This document shows positions 1 to 10,929 of a stretch of DNA of 64,000 bases, in pieces. The stretch is from NCBI GenBank assembly GCA_024663395.1, contig JANFAH010000090.1, forward strand, positions 108,379-172,378, given 5' to 3'. Position 1 is the first letter of the stretch; every line of letters begins with the position of its first letter. The notes under the pieces were generated by a model, which saw only the letters and a program-made list of their open reading frames with translations, did no database searches and was not told the DNA's origin. Source of the stretch: Pisolithus tinctorius. Taxonomy: Eukaryota > Basidiomycota > Agaricomycetes > Boletales > Pisolithaceae. A program made the position numbers and the translations under genes.

Positions 1-136
1 CATAACGCATTTCGCAGGAGAGTATGCATTCGACTTCGCAGTCGTCATCTTCGGGGTACTTTGCGGTCGCCATAAACCCTCCAATTCTCACTGACGTGGT
101 CTCTTGCAGCGGTCAAGTTCCTTTGAGCGCAAGTGA
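1..136 (+). CDS. Possible 3' end of a gene cut by the left edge
   Basis: One frame is open from the left edge and reads a hydrophobic run (FAGEYAFDFAVVIFG). It meets a GTACTT donor near 57 and a TTGCAG acceptor ending at 109. In phase it then reads RSSSFERK and stops at 134-136. This looks like the last piece of a plus-strand gene convergent with OST2. The evidence is only a short open frame with plausible splice sites, and no family is recognised. Confidence 0.25.
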
Positions 137-400
137 TAAGTCACCTGTGCAGCGCTAATCGCCCGGCGTCTCTTCCTCCTGGCCTCCGTCCAGTTGTTGC
201 TTCATTCCTTCGCTTTTGCATTCACGTGGAAACAGTTATATGCGGACTCACCATTACTCATGCTCTGTACTTACAAATCCGGGAAATAATTATTCTGATC
301 CAAACGCCTCTAGGGATGTAGCTATTTGGTGGGAGAGCAACGACGAACAGTCTTGGACAAGGATGGGGGAGAGGTATCTTATACGGCCAAGGCTAGACAT

Positions 401-932
401 TCATCCAAGGAAATTGTACACGAAGAAATGCAGTACTATTGAGCCCAAGGCAAAATCTGCAAATGCTCTGTGGGGGAAATGTCAATGAGCGCGTATCCCT
501 TCCTTGTCCATGGGGGCAACTAACCGTTCTGGGGAGACATCGTTGAATTCCGACCGGTTTCCGGGGTTAACTTGTGCCCGAAGGGAAGCTGTAAGGACGA
601 ACTGTCCTACACAGCTAGCAAAGCTATCAGTCGCACACCATTCCGTGAGACATGAAATACTTCTTGTATAGACCGCGAAGCAAAACTCACCCAGCCAGGA
701 AAGCATTGAAAGGGAAGTTGGTTACAAGGACGCAGTACGCGAATTGCATGATTCCCGAGAACATAATGAACACCAGGAAGGCGTCGACGAGCTTGAGTCG
801 GTCTGGCGTGTTTTGAATGTAAGACTTCCACATGGCTGAAAGCGCGACTGAAGTCTCGGATGCCACAGATGCTTTTGAAGTCTTCGGTGCAGCCATTCTG
901 TCTGTTGGTGGTATGGACGAGTCTATTGGCAA
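401..932 (-). CDS. OST2: Oligosaccharyltransferase subunit OST2/DAD1
   Basis: Small membrane subunit of the ER oligosaccharyltransferase, which transfers the lipid-linked glycan to Asn in nascent proteins. Three exons are seen: 932 (or 899)..691, 623..525 and 467..401. The join gives the DAD1 signature: RLKLVDAFLVF, FAYCVLV, FNAFLAG, then FASCVGQFVL, the conserved VNPGNRSEFNDVSPERAFADF block, and the family ending FVYNFLG followed by TGA. Three hydrophobic segments match the usual topology. The ATG at 899 (MAAPKTS) gives a length closer to the family than the ATG at 932, so 899 is the likelier start. It diverges from the mitoribosomal gene with about 130-165 bp between starts. Confidence 0.93.
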
Positions 933-1064
933 CGGCGGGTGACGTTCCCCGGACCAGGATTATGTAATCAAACTACCCAGCTTCAGAAAAACTCCTTCGC
1001 GAGTTAACCCAAGGAGCAGGCCTGTCAGTGCGCCGATTACTGACCTTCTACCAGTACTCACCCT

Positions 1065-2286
1065 ATGGCCGCTGCAATAACACGCTCCGTGTTTTCGTCT
1101 TCGCGCTCTGTCCTTGCGACGTCAAGGTCGCCTGTGTGTTCGCAGCGGCGGGTCACGCGAAGAACCTTGCACACACGCAAGGAGCTCCCATACAAAGTTG
1201 AAGATGGTCTCGGGAACTTCATGTCGCCTTCTACACTGAAAATGGTCGCTATGGAGTACCAGCAGGGACTCCTGGACCGTCTGAACGAGTATTTACGTGG
1301 TAAGCAACCGGCGCTGTTAATTTAACTTGCAAGAGTTCCCCCGAATTCAAAGTTTTTTGCGGACATTGTTGCTGGCAGATACCGACGACAGACGCAAAAC
1401 GATTGCCCAGATTGTACTTGATACAGCTGAGCGGCCGGACAAAACCATGACGTTCAGATACGCCAGTCACGCGCTGAACAACAGCTTCTTCCTAAATTGT
1501 CTGGTGCGCCTCTATAAATCCTATGCCGCAATCATGTACTCATTCTATTACCTTGGTTTTGGTTTCTAGCGTCCACCGACAGGCGACTTCGGTGAAAGTG
1601 ACGTAGAGCGGTCCATGCTCGGTCCATCCATCCGTAAACAATTCGGAAACTTCGACACTCTTCGTTCACAGTTCTCCGCCGCCGTCTCGGGTATGTCTGG
1701 CTCGGGCTACGTCTGGTTTGTCACCGACGCGAAGGGCAATCTCGCCTTCGTGCCCACCTTCGCGGCCGGCACACTTCTTGTCCGTTCGCGCACGGGCACC
1801 GTCGACCCGCTCAACCAACCTATTCTCGGGGAAGGACACGATATCCCTCTCCCTAACCAAAATAACCAGCACTCGTTAGATCAACTTCGGAACTCCCATT
1901 CGCCTTCGGGCCCCGGGGCAGCACCGACGTCACCTACAACCGGTGCATCACACGAACTCCCACCGCATGGTTCCAACCCGCTCTCCCGCATGCTACACAC
2001 CTCGGCGTCGTCCCAAAACCTTTTTTCGTCTCGCGCACGTTCCGTGTACGACCCCTCCACGGGGACTGCTTCATGGGGAATTATGAACGACGCTGATATG
2101 CGCGACCTGAGGACCATCGGAGAGTATATTTACCCCTTGTTCTGCGTCAGCGTACACGAACATTGTTGGTTGCTTGACCATGGTATATGGGGCAAGGAAA
2201 AGTACATGAAGGAGTTCTGGTCGGTGGTGGACTGGGAACAGGTCGTACACAGGTTTGACACTTTCTCTGCTACAAGGAACACATAA
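1065..2286 (+). CDS. Mitochondrial small-subunit ribosomal protein with Fe/Mn-SOD fold (mS42/mS43 type)
   Basis: Exons 1065..1299, 1379..1503 and 1570..2286 join in phase to give 358 residues. The N-terminus is Arg/Ser-rich with few acidic residues (a mitochondrial presequence), then LHTRKELPYKVEDGLGNFMSP. The middle holds FRYASHALNNSFFLNCL and FGNFDTLRSQFSAAVSGMSGSGYVWFV. The C-terminus has FCVSVHEHCWLLDHGIWGKEKY and FWSVVDWEQV. These are superoxide-dismutase-fold blocks as in yeast Rsm26 and Mrp1, which lost catalysis and became mitoribosome components. A Ser/Pro-rich stretch near residues 215-285 interrupts the fold. Which of the two paralogues this is cannot be settled by eye. Confidence 0.85.
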
Positions 2287-2446
2287 CTTTACAGTAATTA
2301 CTATGGGTCTATCCATGAATAGAGCTATGTAACGCACATATACCGCACCCCCACTACACTCCCATCTCCTTCATACATTCGGGGCCTGAAGCCGCACATA
2401 ATGACCCAATGTACTTGCCAAATATTCGATTACATTGAACCAAGGG

Positions 2447-4383
2447 CTACCACCTCCACTCGATGGATCCACAACTTTGCATCCGAACACCCTTGTACAT
2501 CTTATACGTTTCCGAAGACAGTCGGACATGGTCGATTTTGAGGGAAGAGAAACTGTAAGACGGAAGCTCGAAACGTATTTGAAACGCATGTGCCGGCCTT
2601 GGAACTTGCGCTCTAAAGAGTTGCGAGATCTGAGTACTCGTATGTCAACTGAAGATACGAAAATGCCTCACTTGGATGTCCACGAGCCGCGTAGTACCCG
2701 ACTGCCTGATGAATGCATGCTTGGTATCTCCCACCGCAGGATCTAAAAAACTCGGACATTCCAACAGCCTCCAGAACGAACATAAAGCGTTTACCTTTTT
2801 TCGGGAATCGAACGTCCACGAACCCTCTGCTCCTCCAGTCGATCCGACACCTGAACCGGCCCCTGACAACGTGCATTGCGCACCAGTCGCATCCTCGCCT
2901 AGATACCATTCTATCTTCACATTCTCCATGGCCTTCATCATTCGCGACGTAAATGTGACCGTGAAGCTCCCTGAATCGAAAAGAAATGCGTCAACGAACC
3001 CAAGTCTGTGCCTGACAAGAATACGAACCACCAAGTTCACCGATAATAATGTTTGGTTTGAGAGCGATAGGGATGGGGAGATTGTTCACCACTACTTTTT
3101 GCGGTGGCGCATATTGGTATTCCCCTAGCACGAATTTGCCATCCGGTGGAATAAAAGACAGTGTCTGTTCGCGTTTCCAACGTTGCAAGCTGATCATGAC
3201 TAGAGTTCCGATTCAAAAGATGATGTGGCCGAAACAGAACGTACCGTACACAAGGATGAAAAGCACACTCTGCCATCACGTTAGGATTCGAAAAGCTCGC
3301 GAGCAAGTCTGGCATCCCTGTTATCTAGTAAGATTGGTAGTAATTTCATAGCCCCTATGGTTTCCGTACCTGACAGCCGTGAATTGCACTCAATCGTTCC
3401 AATCACATTGCTCGCAAGGGTGGCGCCGTTCCTACATAATCGTGAGAACTTGGTTTCAGGAAATCGCTCAGACAAATGCAGATTCGGAAAATCACACACC
3501 TCCCGACTATGGCACTCATTTCTTCGGTGACATCAAAAAGAATCTCGTTGGAGTTGTGTCGCACTCCCACTTTGCGCCATGGTATCGGTGATGCGAACGC
3601 TCCACCGGTGTTATTCAATGATGTTGGACCTAAGGAGCGTCGTAAAACCCCATTTCAGCAGCCTTCATACGAAAACGTGCAAACGAGACCTACCTCCTGA
3701 ACGGCCAACCGATGGTGCAGAAGCTGGGAGGGATGCAAGGAGTGTAGAAAGAAGGGAGGGCGGGATAACTATGTCACGCAGAATACTCGGCGAAGTCGTG
3801 AGAGGGTGCCCGGAAGAATCGAGAATTTCCTCTATTAGCTGCGCCAGGGGGTTCTGAACTGCCCCACAGATCCAAACCAGCCATGACATACCTGGTATAC
3901 AGTGTCAAAGTTACCTTTGAGCGTGACAGTGCTGACAGTTCCAAAATAGTCCTGAAGTATGTCGTGGAACGCTTGGAGAAATGCGAAGGCGACCAAGGGG
4001 TCCACTGCAAACACGGGATTACGGGTAAGTGCGTTGACTAGCCTGACTGTCCGCGAGTCACAAATACTTACGGTCTCCCGAAATGCTAGCCAACATTCTC
4101 ATTTCACGGACCTGGATATGACAGCAAGCGCTGCCGTCCGGCATGTCTCCACCCCCACCGGATGCAACATATATTATTGGATCTATAATACCAGACGAAG
4201 GCGCTTTTGCGAGCTCGTTGTTGAGTGCATCGATGTGAAGGAGTGGGTATGCGGGGGGAAAGGAGGTGTACCCTGACTGGATGATCGGTCGCCTGGATAG
4301 CTTCAGCCGGAGTAGCTTCAGCAAAACAACGCGTAGAAGACACACCCGTTCGCGTCCAGAATTATGAGACCATCGATGGCCAT
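2447..4383 (-). CDS. APM3: AP-3 adaptor complex subunit mu
   Basis: Medium subunit of AP-3, which sorts cargo from Golgi/endosomes to the vacuole. The start at 4383 reads MAIDGLIILDANG and splices to RPIIQSGYTSFPPAYPLLHIDALN, the N-terminal longin domain. QLIEEILDSSGHPLTT follows (about 3840), then the mu-homology domain opens with PWRKVGVRHNSNEILFDVTEE (about 3580). Further on are LSFIPPDGKFVLGEYQY (about 3150) and FVDAFLFDSGSF..NVKIEWYLG. The last exon ends GSIEWRW and stops at 2447, the usual mu3 ending. At least six introns are needed. The junction around 2630-2660 needs an intron of about 35 nt and is uncertain. Confidence 0.9.
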
Positions 4384-4963
4384 CTTTGCTGAACCAGCCG
4401 CCTCGACGAGACACAGGTCGAGGATTACATGATCAGACGTTTTCCAAAAAGGCAATGAGCTATTAGTCATAATATACACTGGCGCGAGTCCGCGGTTTCA
4501 TGTGGTGGTGTGAGCTGTTCTCTGTCGACTGTCATCAACTGTCATTCCATTACTTCGTCCGAATATATATATCTCCTGTGGATGCTAATAAGAGACACCC
4601 GAGACAAGTAAAATCCAGGAGCAATAGGATCATTAGGATGACGTTGGGTTACTGACCCCGGACGAGTCGGTGCTCCTTATGTAAAGTGCTACGCGTTTCA
4701 AGTGTACTGGATAGCACAACGCACACTCAAATCTGATCTGAAAGATTATCTATGATACAAGGATTAGCGATAAGTTTGCGAATCCGGTTGGGCCGCAGTT
4801 GGAAACGAGAACACTTGGCTATTATAGTCGGATGTGTTATAAACATTGGGTACCTCTCGGTGTACAGTACAGCTGACCCGACTATCCCCGGACTTGATTA
4901 AAAACCCGTTGCACTGCTCCACTGTGACGCTATCTCTGTACCTCTATCTCTGACAGGACTGGC
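4384..4963. other. Divergent intergenic region, AP-3 mu / hexokinase
   Basis: About 580 bp between two start codons that point away from each other, so it should hold both promoters. An AT-rich stretch (ATATATATAT) lies near 4563. No open frame looks coding. Confidence 0.5.
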
Positions 4964-7191
4964 ATGCCGCAGACGCATGCGATATACGCCCACACTGGCG
5001 AGGACGTCCTCTCGTCCGTCTTCCAGCAACTTGATGTCGACGATGACCGTCTCTTTAATATCACGATGACTTTCTTGCATGAAATGTGGGACGGTCTGAA
5101 TAACTACGGACATGATATGGCGATGATGTGCGTTATCAGATGTCCTATGCAGTAACACGACAGCCAACCGCCCATGTAGCCCAACATTCGTGAGGAGCAT
5201 CCCGGACGGCTCAGAGAAGGGGTATGTTGACGTTACACACGAATGTTCCCTGGCAACTGATCTCGACGCTACTAGCACTTTTCTCGCCCTCGATCTGGGC
5301 GGCACTAATCTGTAGGTCCCTGAAATATAGCTCCACAAAAAATGGCACTAGAATATTGTCAGTCGTGTTTGCGAGGTTAACCTCCACGGCGACAAGACAT
5401 TCTCTCTTCGCCAACAGAAATACAAGGTCTCTGACGCGCTTAAAACTGGCGAGGCGACTACCCTCTTCGGTGCGAGCAGTGTTTGTCGTCGTCTCCTAGG
5501 CTAAATCCCCTCCCCCTCTCTTCTCCTCAGACTATCTCGCAGACTCCGTCGATGCGTTCCTCACAGACTCTGGCTCACCAAACTGTGCTCTTCCTCCATC
5601 CCTCGCCCGCAGGAATCTTGCTGAAGTGTCCGACGAGGAGGACGTGCCATACATTCCTCTTGGTCTGACTTTTTCTTTCCCCGTGGAACAGACAGCACTT
5701 GATTCGGGCAAACTCCTCACATGGACCAAAGGCTTCGCCGCCAAAAATGCTATCGGGAATGACGTCGTCAAACTCCTTCAAGATGCCTTCGATCGCAAAA
5801 ATATGCACGTCCGGTGTGTCGCGCTAGTGAACGACGTGAGTATTCTATCTCTCTTATTCACCCACCCCGTTCACATCGCGTTCCTCGTCACCTTCACTAT
5901 GCGTAATCCCCATTCTCAGACTGTCGGTGCCCTGCTTTCTCGGGCCTACACTTCGGGCGGTTGCATCCTTGGTGCTATTTTTGGCACCGGGACAAACGGC
6001 GCATATGTCGAAGACATGGCCAGCATTTCGAAGCTTGGGAGAAGTGCAGCCGTTAAGGAAGGGAACTTGATGGTCGTGAACACAGAGTGGGGAGGGTTCA
6101 ACAATTCGGTGCGTACTCCTCGAACTCCCTTAAAATCTCATCCGAACACATACTCGCCAAGCGGTCGGCATTGCCAAGTACGCCTTACGACAACAAGGTT
6201 GACCGCGAATCCATCAACCCCGGAAAACAAGCCTTCGAGAAGTTTATCTCCGGAATGTACCTTGGCGAAATCACTCGCAACGTCATCGTGAGCCTGATCG
6301 ACGCAGCTCCGAAACCGCTTCTCTTCTCTGGGCATTCATCCAAACAGCTAAACAAGCAATGGGGTGTAGATACAGCTGTGCTGAGCGAAGTCGAGGAAGC
6401 ATGGGAGGGAATTGGGCGATTTGCGCCCGAAGACACGGGATCAACGGCAGAAGTCACGAACGCAGGAGAGGGGACAAAGACAAGTAATGGCACAGATTCG
6501 ACAAGGCAACCGTCCGTGCAACAGAAACTAGAACACATACGAGATGTGATCATTAAGAGGATGGAACTGCCTCCTGACTCAGTTTCGTTGAATGATGCAG
6601 ACGTCGTACGAAAGATATGTACCCACATTGCCTGGCGGGCGGCGCGGTTGAGCTCGTGTGCGGTTGCTGCTGTTTTGTTTCAAACGGGGCGGGCACGCCT
6701 CACAAGAGGCGGGGAGGAAACGAAGAATACGGCACCATTAGTCGACGAAGGAAAGAGGATTGGGGTGGGTGTCGACGGAAGGTGAGTGTCTTTGCGCATT
6801 GGGTTAAATTGAGATGTTAATGCCATTTGATGATCTTCCACCGATATTATAGTTTGGTCGAACATTATCCCTACTTCGAGAAGAAACTGAGGTCGTCATT
6901 GCGCGTTCTCGTCGGGGAGGACGTGGAGCGCCGTGTCGATATCGGCTTGGCGAAAGACGGCAGTGGTGTTGGAGGTGCGATACTCTTTTCTGCCTGGCGC
7001 CCGCTCCCCGCCCGTTCCATCCACTAAGTACTGACATGTCTTCATCAGCTGCGCTTTGTGCCCTCGTGGCATACCGGCAGAACATGGTAAAACAGTATCA
7101 CACCGTGTACGAACATGAGGTTGCCAACGGGGTGTCCGAGTCGCGTGGGGCGGAGCACTCCGCCTACCCCGACTCGTTGGCTCGGACATAA
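4964..7191 (+). CDS. Hexokinase/glucokinase
   Basis: ATP-dependent hexose kinase, first step of glycolysis. Main exons: 4964..5127, 5180..5221, 5276..5311, 5363..5469, 5531..5835, 5920..6108, about 6150..6781, then two short ones to a TAA at 7189-7191. The spliced protein has IPTFVRSIPDG, the ATP-binding LALDLGGTNLRVCEV loop, the sugar-binding SFPVEQ and LLTWTKGF blocks, VNDTVGALL with the catalytic Asp, GAIFGTGTNGAYVE, NTEWGGFNNS and SGMYLGEITRN, and near the end GVGAALCALVA. About 575 residues is longer than most family members. The extra length is a polar insert after WEGIGRFAPED and a tail after the last helix. Whether it is hexokinase or glucokinase type is not resolved. Confidence 0.93.
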
Positions 7192-8735
7192 ACCAGGATT
7201 CTCGACACATGGACTTCGGCTCTTCATCCTTATCTCATCTTCGTCGAGTTTTGCATGCGCCGCCGTTATCAGGTTCGTTGGGGGAGTATCTATGTAAGTA
7301 AGCCAACGCGCGGCCGCAACCGAAACGGTATTAATATTATGGTGGATGCCAATGGTGTCACACGAGCAACATTTCTGTTCAATGCGGCGCATGATTTAGA
7401 TCAGTAGAACACAACGAACTTTCCACACTGGCGTGTGTCCTAGTTCCCGATCCTTTCCCTATCTACTTATCATCTCACTTTCTGGCATGTTCCACTGCTA
7501 CACGTATGTGTACGTTCGTGTATGTATTACATATATGATGAACCACGAGATCGTTGTACGCCATACAAACGTGGTGTCCACACCGTGTGTCCATTCTTAT
7601 TACATATATCCCCTTTTGCCTCCGAAACCCTAAAGTGCCCTCTCAGACAGTCCCCTGTTTCCCCATCCCCATCCCTCAATAACAGGCGGCGGTAATTATA
7701 ACTTGAGTTTCTGTAACAAGGGACTGGCTGAACGCAGTTTGCGCAATGACCGGCTGCCCCGAAACACATGAAATTCTGTCAGGTCGGTCGGGAGAGCATC
7801 GCAACGTGGCAGTCAGATGACGGACAACCAAGACAACAGGTGATTTGCATCGGGCTGACAGGGGTCCTCCATCTCAACCCCCGCCCTGTAATTAATGCTA
7901 GCACACGGTTACAAGGTGTAATGGATAATACATCGCATGCAAGGAAAGCACCGGATAGCGACGACAGCGGGTGAGTAAAGCAATACAGACTTTACTTGGG
8001 AGGTGTGCGGAGAATGTATGTGTATGCGTATGTATTATATGTGCTAGTTGGACATATCGTACAGAACATTATTCGACATTCAATTCCACATTTGATCTTG
8101 ATTTTCCTCTTGAGGAAAAATTCGGTAGGTTGAGAGGGGATGAGGCGAGCTATGATAACAGTCGTATGTGTGATGAGGATGCAAAGGAACGAGAGTGGTG
8201 TGAGTGAAGGAGGATAAGCGATCGTAGTCGTGCTTGGGAGATTGAATTCGGAATAACTGCGCGAGGGCTGGCAGCTGCACGCAGCAGACAGGCCATGTCG
8301 TACACGCGTAATCCCAGATAGTTGCAGCACCGGCCCTGTGAAATGTGCCGTGCGCATCACATCGCAAAACAGTGCAGCAGAGTAGAATCGACAGAAGACA
8401 AGGTAGGCGCCCCAGGCATGTGAAATCAAGTCAGATATTTGAGTTGTATCTGAACAAACAAAACAAGAGGTTGGGTAATGCAACATAGCGTTGAAAGCGA
8501 AAGAAAAAGAGAGAACGGAGGGAAGACGATAAATCGAAGCTCAGGAAACACCAAGCTTCGTGGAGCGGGAGTCTTTAAGGAAATTCGAAAGTGTCTTATT
8601 GACTCTCCTGGATGTCCACCAGTCACTGCTTGAATTATGCGCATGCACGAATATGGGTGGCGGACCCACTACGTATACGGGGCCGGAAGATATCCGCGAC
8701 GCGGACCACTGGGTCGCACACGGGCCAGGGGCGTG
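7192..8735. other. Convergent intergenic region with no recognised gene
   Basis: About 1.5 kb between the 3' ends of the hexokinase and bZIP genes. It holds AT-rich and TATG/TACG-rich patches (7500-7620, 8010-8110) that look like 3'UTR or spacer. The frames here have no recognisable domain and no convincing splice pattern. Confidence 0.5.
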
Positions 8736-10339
8736 TCAGTAACCGTATGATACTCGTGCTGGAGCCGCACCAGTGGCGGCGCCACCCTTCGCACCCATGT
8801 TCATACTCATGCTCACAGGTTGGCCGTTCGATACGACCGTTGTGGCTGGTGGCACGACACTTGGGCCCACAGTTGGTCCTCCCGGACCAATAACCGCACC
8901 ACCGACGAGCGCGGATAATCGTGATATTTCCTCCCGAGAGGATACAAGCGCAGCTGTCAGCCGCTCGTTCTCAGTCGTGAGGTACTCGACCTTGGCCTGG
9001 AGGGACGCCAACCACGCCTTTTTACGCTGACGACATTTCAAGGCAGCTACTCGTGTTTTAGTAGGTGTGGCACCGGAACCACAAGTAGATATATACCTTG
9101 TCGGTTACGTTCCAGGAAGTTTCTCCGCTTCTCCTCCTCGGTCTCCGGCTTTTTCTGTTGTCTCCCCTTCGTCGTCGTACCTTGTGCAGTGTGATGCTGT
9201 TGCGATTGTTCCTCCCTTTCTTCGTCGTCGTCATCGTCCTCCTCCTCTTCCTCCCCAGACTCCTTGCTGTGTCCGTTGGTACTGACACTAGTGATGGTAT
9301 TGGCCCGCGTACGCTTTGCCTGGGTAGGAGAATGGACTGCTGCCCTTGTAGTGGGCACAGGCGGAGGACTGCCAACGTCATACGATTTCCGTTTCGTCCC
9401 TCTTCGGCCGTTCGCGGGTGCGACAGTCGCACCATTAGCGCGTGCTTGAGCTTCCTCGCGCTTGGTGAGCTCTTGATGCGCTTGTGAAAGTAGATATAAC
9501 CCATTGGCCGCTGTGCTCGCTGCGTTGTTGGTACCGCCATAACCGGAATCTGCGGTTTCTTGACTTGCAGCAGTGACTGAGTTGGCGAGGTTCGAGCTTG
9601 TGGTCGGAGCGCGAGTGGCCGAGCTATACTGGCTAGATGGATTGTTAAGAACACCCGTTATGGCCGAAAGAGTGTTTGGGGTGATTGTCGGATTCGCCGA
9701 GGTGGCCGAGCTATTATTCATGAGAGCGAGGAACGCGGCTGTGTTTGGGGAGGGGGGCGGGAAGGACACGGGACCTCCTACGAGGGGAGTAAGGCTGGGA
9801 GTTAGACCGGTACGTGGAGTAAGGCCTGTGCGGGGAGTTAGGCCTGTACGGAAGGAGGCCGGATCGAAGGGGAGATGAGGGCCTGCATCTGAGCCCTGCT
9901 GTGGACCAGCAAGCATGGCTGGGGAGAGAGGCCCCGCACGGAGAGAGTTTGCGAGGGTAGAAGAGAACTGCCACGCATAGGTCGGGTCTGAAGGAGATGC
10001 AAGGGCTGCGACAGGTGGGAGGACGGTTCTGGGTGAAGAGGAACGGGCGGCATCGTTCTTTGGGTGCGACGTGGATGACGATGATGGGGGTCTCTCAGCA
10101 TGGGAGTTCTTGGAGTGGTCGGATGCGGGGCTTGCAGAGTCTCTCTGGGAGGTGGAGGTGTGTCGAATGTTGGACGGGCGGGAGAAAGACTGCTCGAATG
10201 GGTTGGGTTCGAGGTCGAAGTCGGAGCGGATCTGTCGAGTCGGGGGGGGTCTGGGGAGCTGGGCTGTAGTCTGGTGGTGTTCAGGGGAAGTTGAGGGCTT
10301 CGGGACGGAGTCACTGTAGTTGGGGGGAGTAGAGGACAT
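8736..10339 (-). CDS. atf1: Atf1-type bZIP transcription factor of the stress-MAPK pathway
   Basis: Exons 10339..9097 and 9046..8736 give 517 residues. Near the N-terminus is DLEPNPFEQSF, the Atf1/Aft1 osmotic-stress-type motif. Next is a long Ser/Thr/Pro-rich region with many SP/TP sites, including a RTGLTP repeat copied three times (about residues 164-181). An acidic patch (EEEEEDDDDDEE) precedes the basic region ERNRQAALKCRQRKKAWL, which is split by the intron after RNRQ. A leucine zipper follows (LQAKVEYLTTENERLTAAL). Members of this family bind CRE-like TGACGT sites and are targets of Sty1/Hog1 MAP kinase. The TP sites fit that role, but this is inference from family. Confidence 0.92.
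9796..9850 (-). repeat. 18-bp coding tandem repeat (RTGLTP x3) in atf1
   Basis: Three degenerate 18-bp units encode Arg-Thr-Gly-Leu-Thr-Pro back to back. Each unit supplies a Thr-Pro dipeptide, the minimal MAPK target. A fourth, partial SLTP follows. The units differ at silent positions, so this is not a fresh duplication. Confidence 0.8.
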
Positions 10340-10929
10340 TGCGATGACGATAAGACTACGTAGTGTGAGGGGGGGCAGTCACTGTCTGGGTTGAGTGCTG
10401 TGATGACGACAGAGCAAAGCTTACAAGGTTCGGTGACGACACTGGTGTGGCCCGCGGAGGGTTGCTTCTGAATAGATGGCCGACTCCGGTGTGTGAGGTT
10501 TTTCAATTCCTCCGCTAACTTTTTTTCGGGAAATACACTGATTCCGGCCCCAAGAAGACTTCTCCTCCTCGTCTGCTGCGTTGGCCCGTGCGTTTGCCCC
10601 GGCTTTCTCAGATGGGGAGGGTTGCAAAAAGATGACGACGTCTGACGTAGTCGTGTTATATTCAACTTCAGGCGGAGCTCCAATCCTTCCCCTTACCTTC
10701 CTGTTATATCGCAGATCCGACACACGTCATATGCCCGTCGCTCGCAAGGACTCCTATCACCCCCAGCTTATAATTCTGATCCAGCGCTCCAGTCTTCGGC
10801 GGCGAAACTTGTGTGTATACAGAATCGAAGAGAGTATGGTACATATGGTAGCTTTTGACATAGACACCCACAACTACCGCGTGTTTGGCCAGCCTTCGCC
10901 TCATGTCCACCCCAATATCCCCACCTGAC
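10340..10929. other. Upstream region of atf1
   Basis: About 590 bp between the atf1 start and the stop of the DUF3445 gene on the same strand. A possible 5'UTR donor (AAG|GTAAGG) lies near 10700 on the minus strand. A minus-strand frame at 10421-10723 begins at GTG, not ATG, and is not called. CRE-like sites are listed separately. Confidence 0.5.
10637..10730 (-). promoter_or_regulatory. CRE-like TGACGT cluster upstream of atf1
   Basis: GACGTC at 10637-10642 abuts TGACGTAG at 10643-10650, and ATGACGTG reads on the minus strand at 10730-10723. All lie 300-390 bp upstream of the start of an ATF/CREB-type factor, whose family binds TGACGT. Autoregulation is an inference. Confidence 0.4.

Noticed and set aside
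8000..8490. Minus-strand frame of 164 codons in the hexokinase-bZIP gap
   Set aside because: Composition is random-like, no domain and no splice support; probably 3'UTR or spacer.
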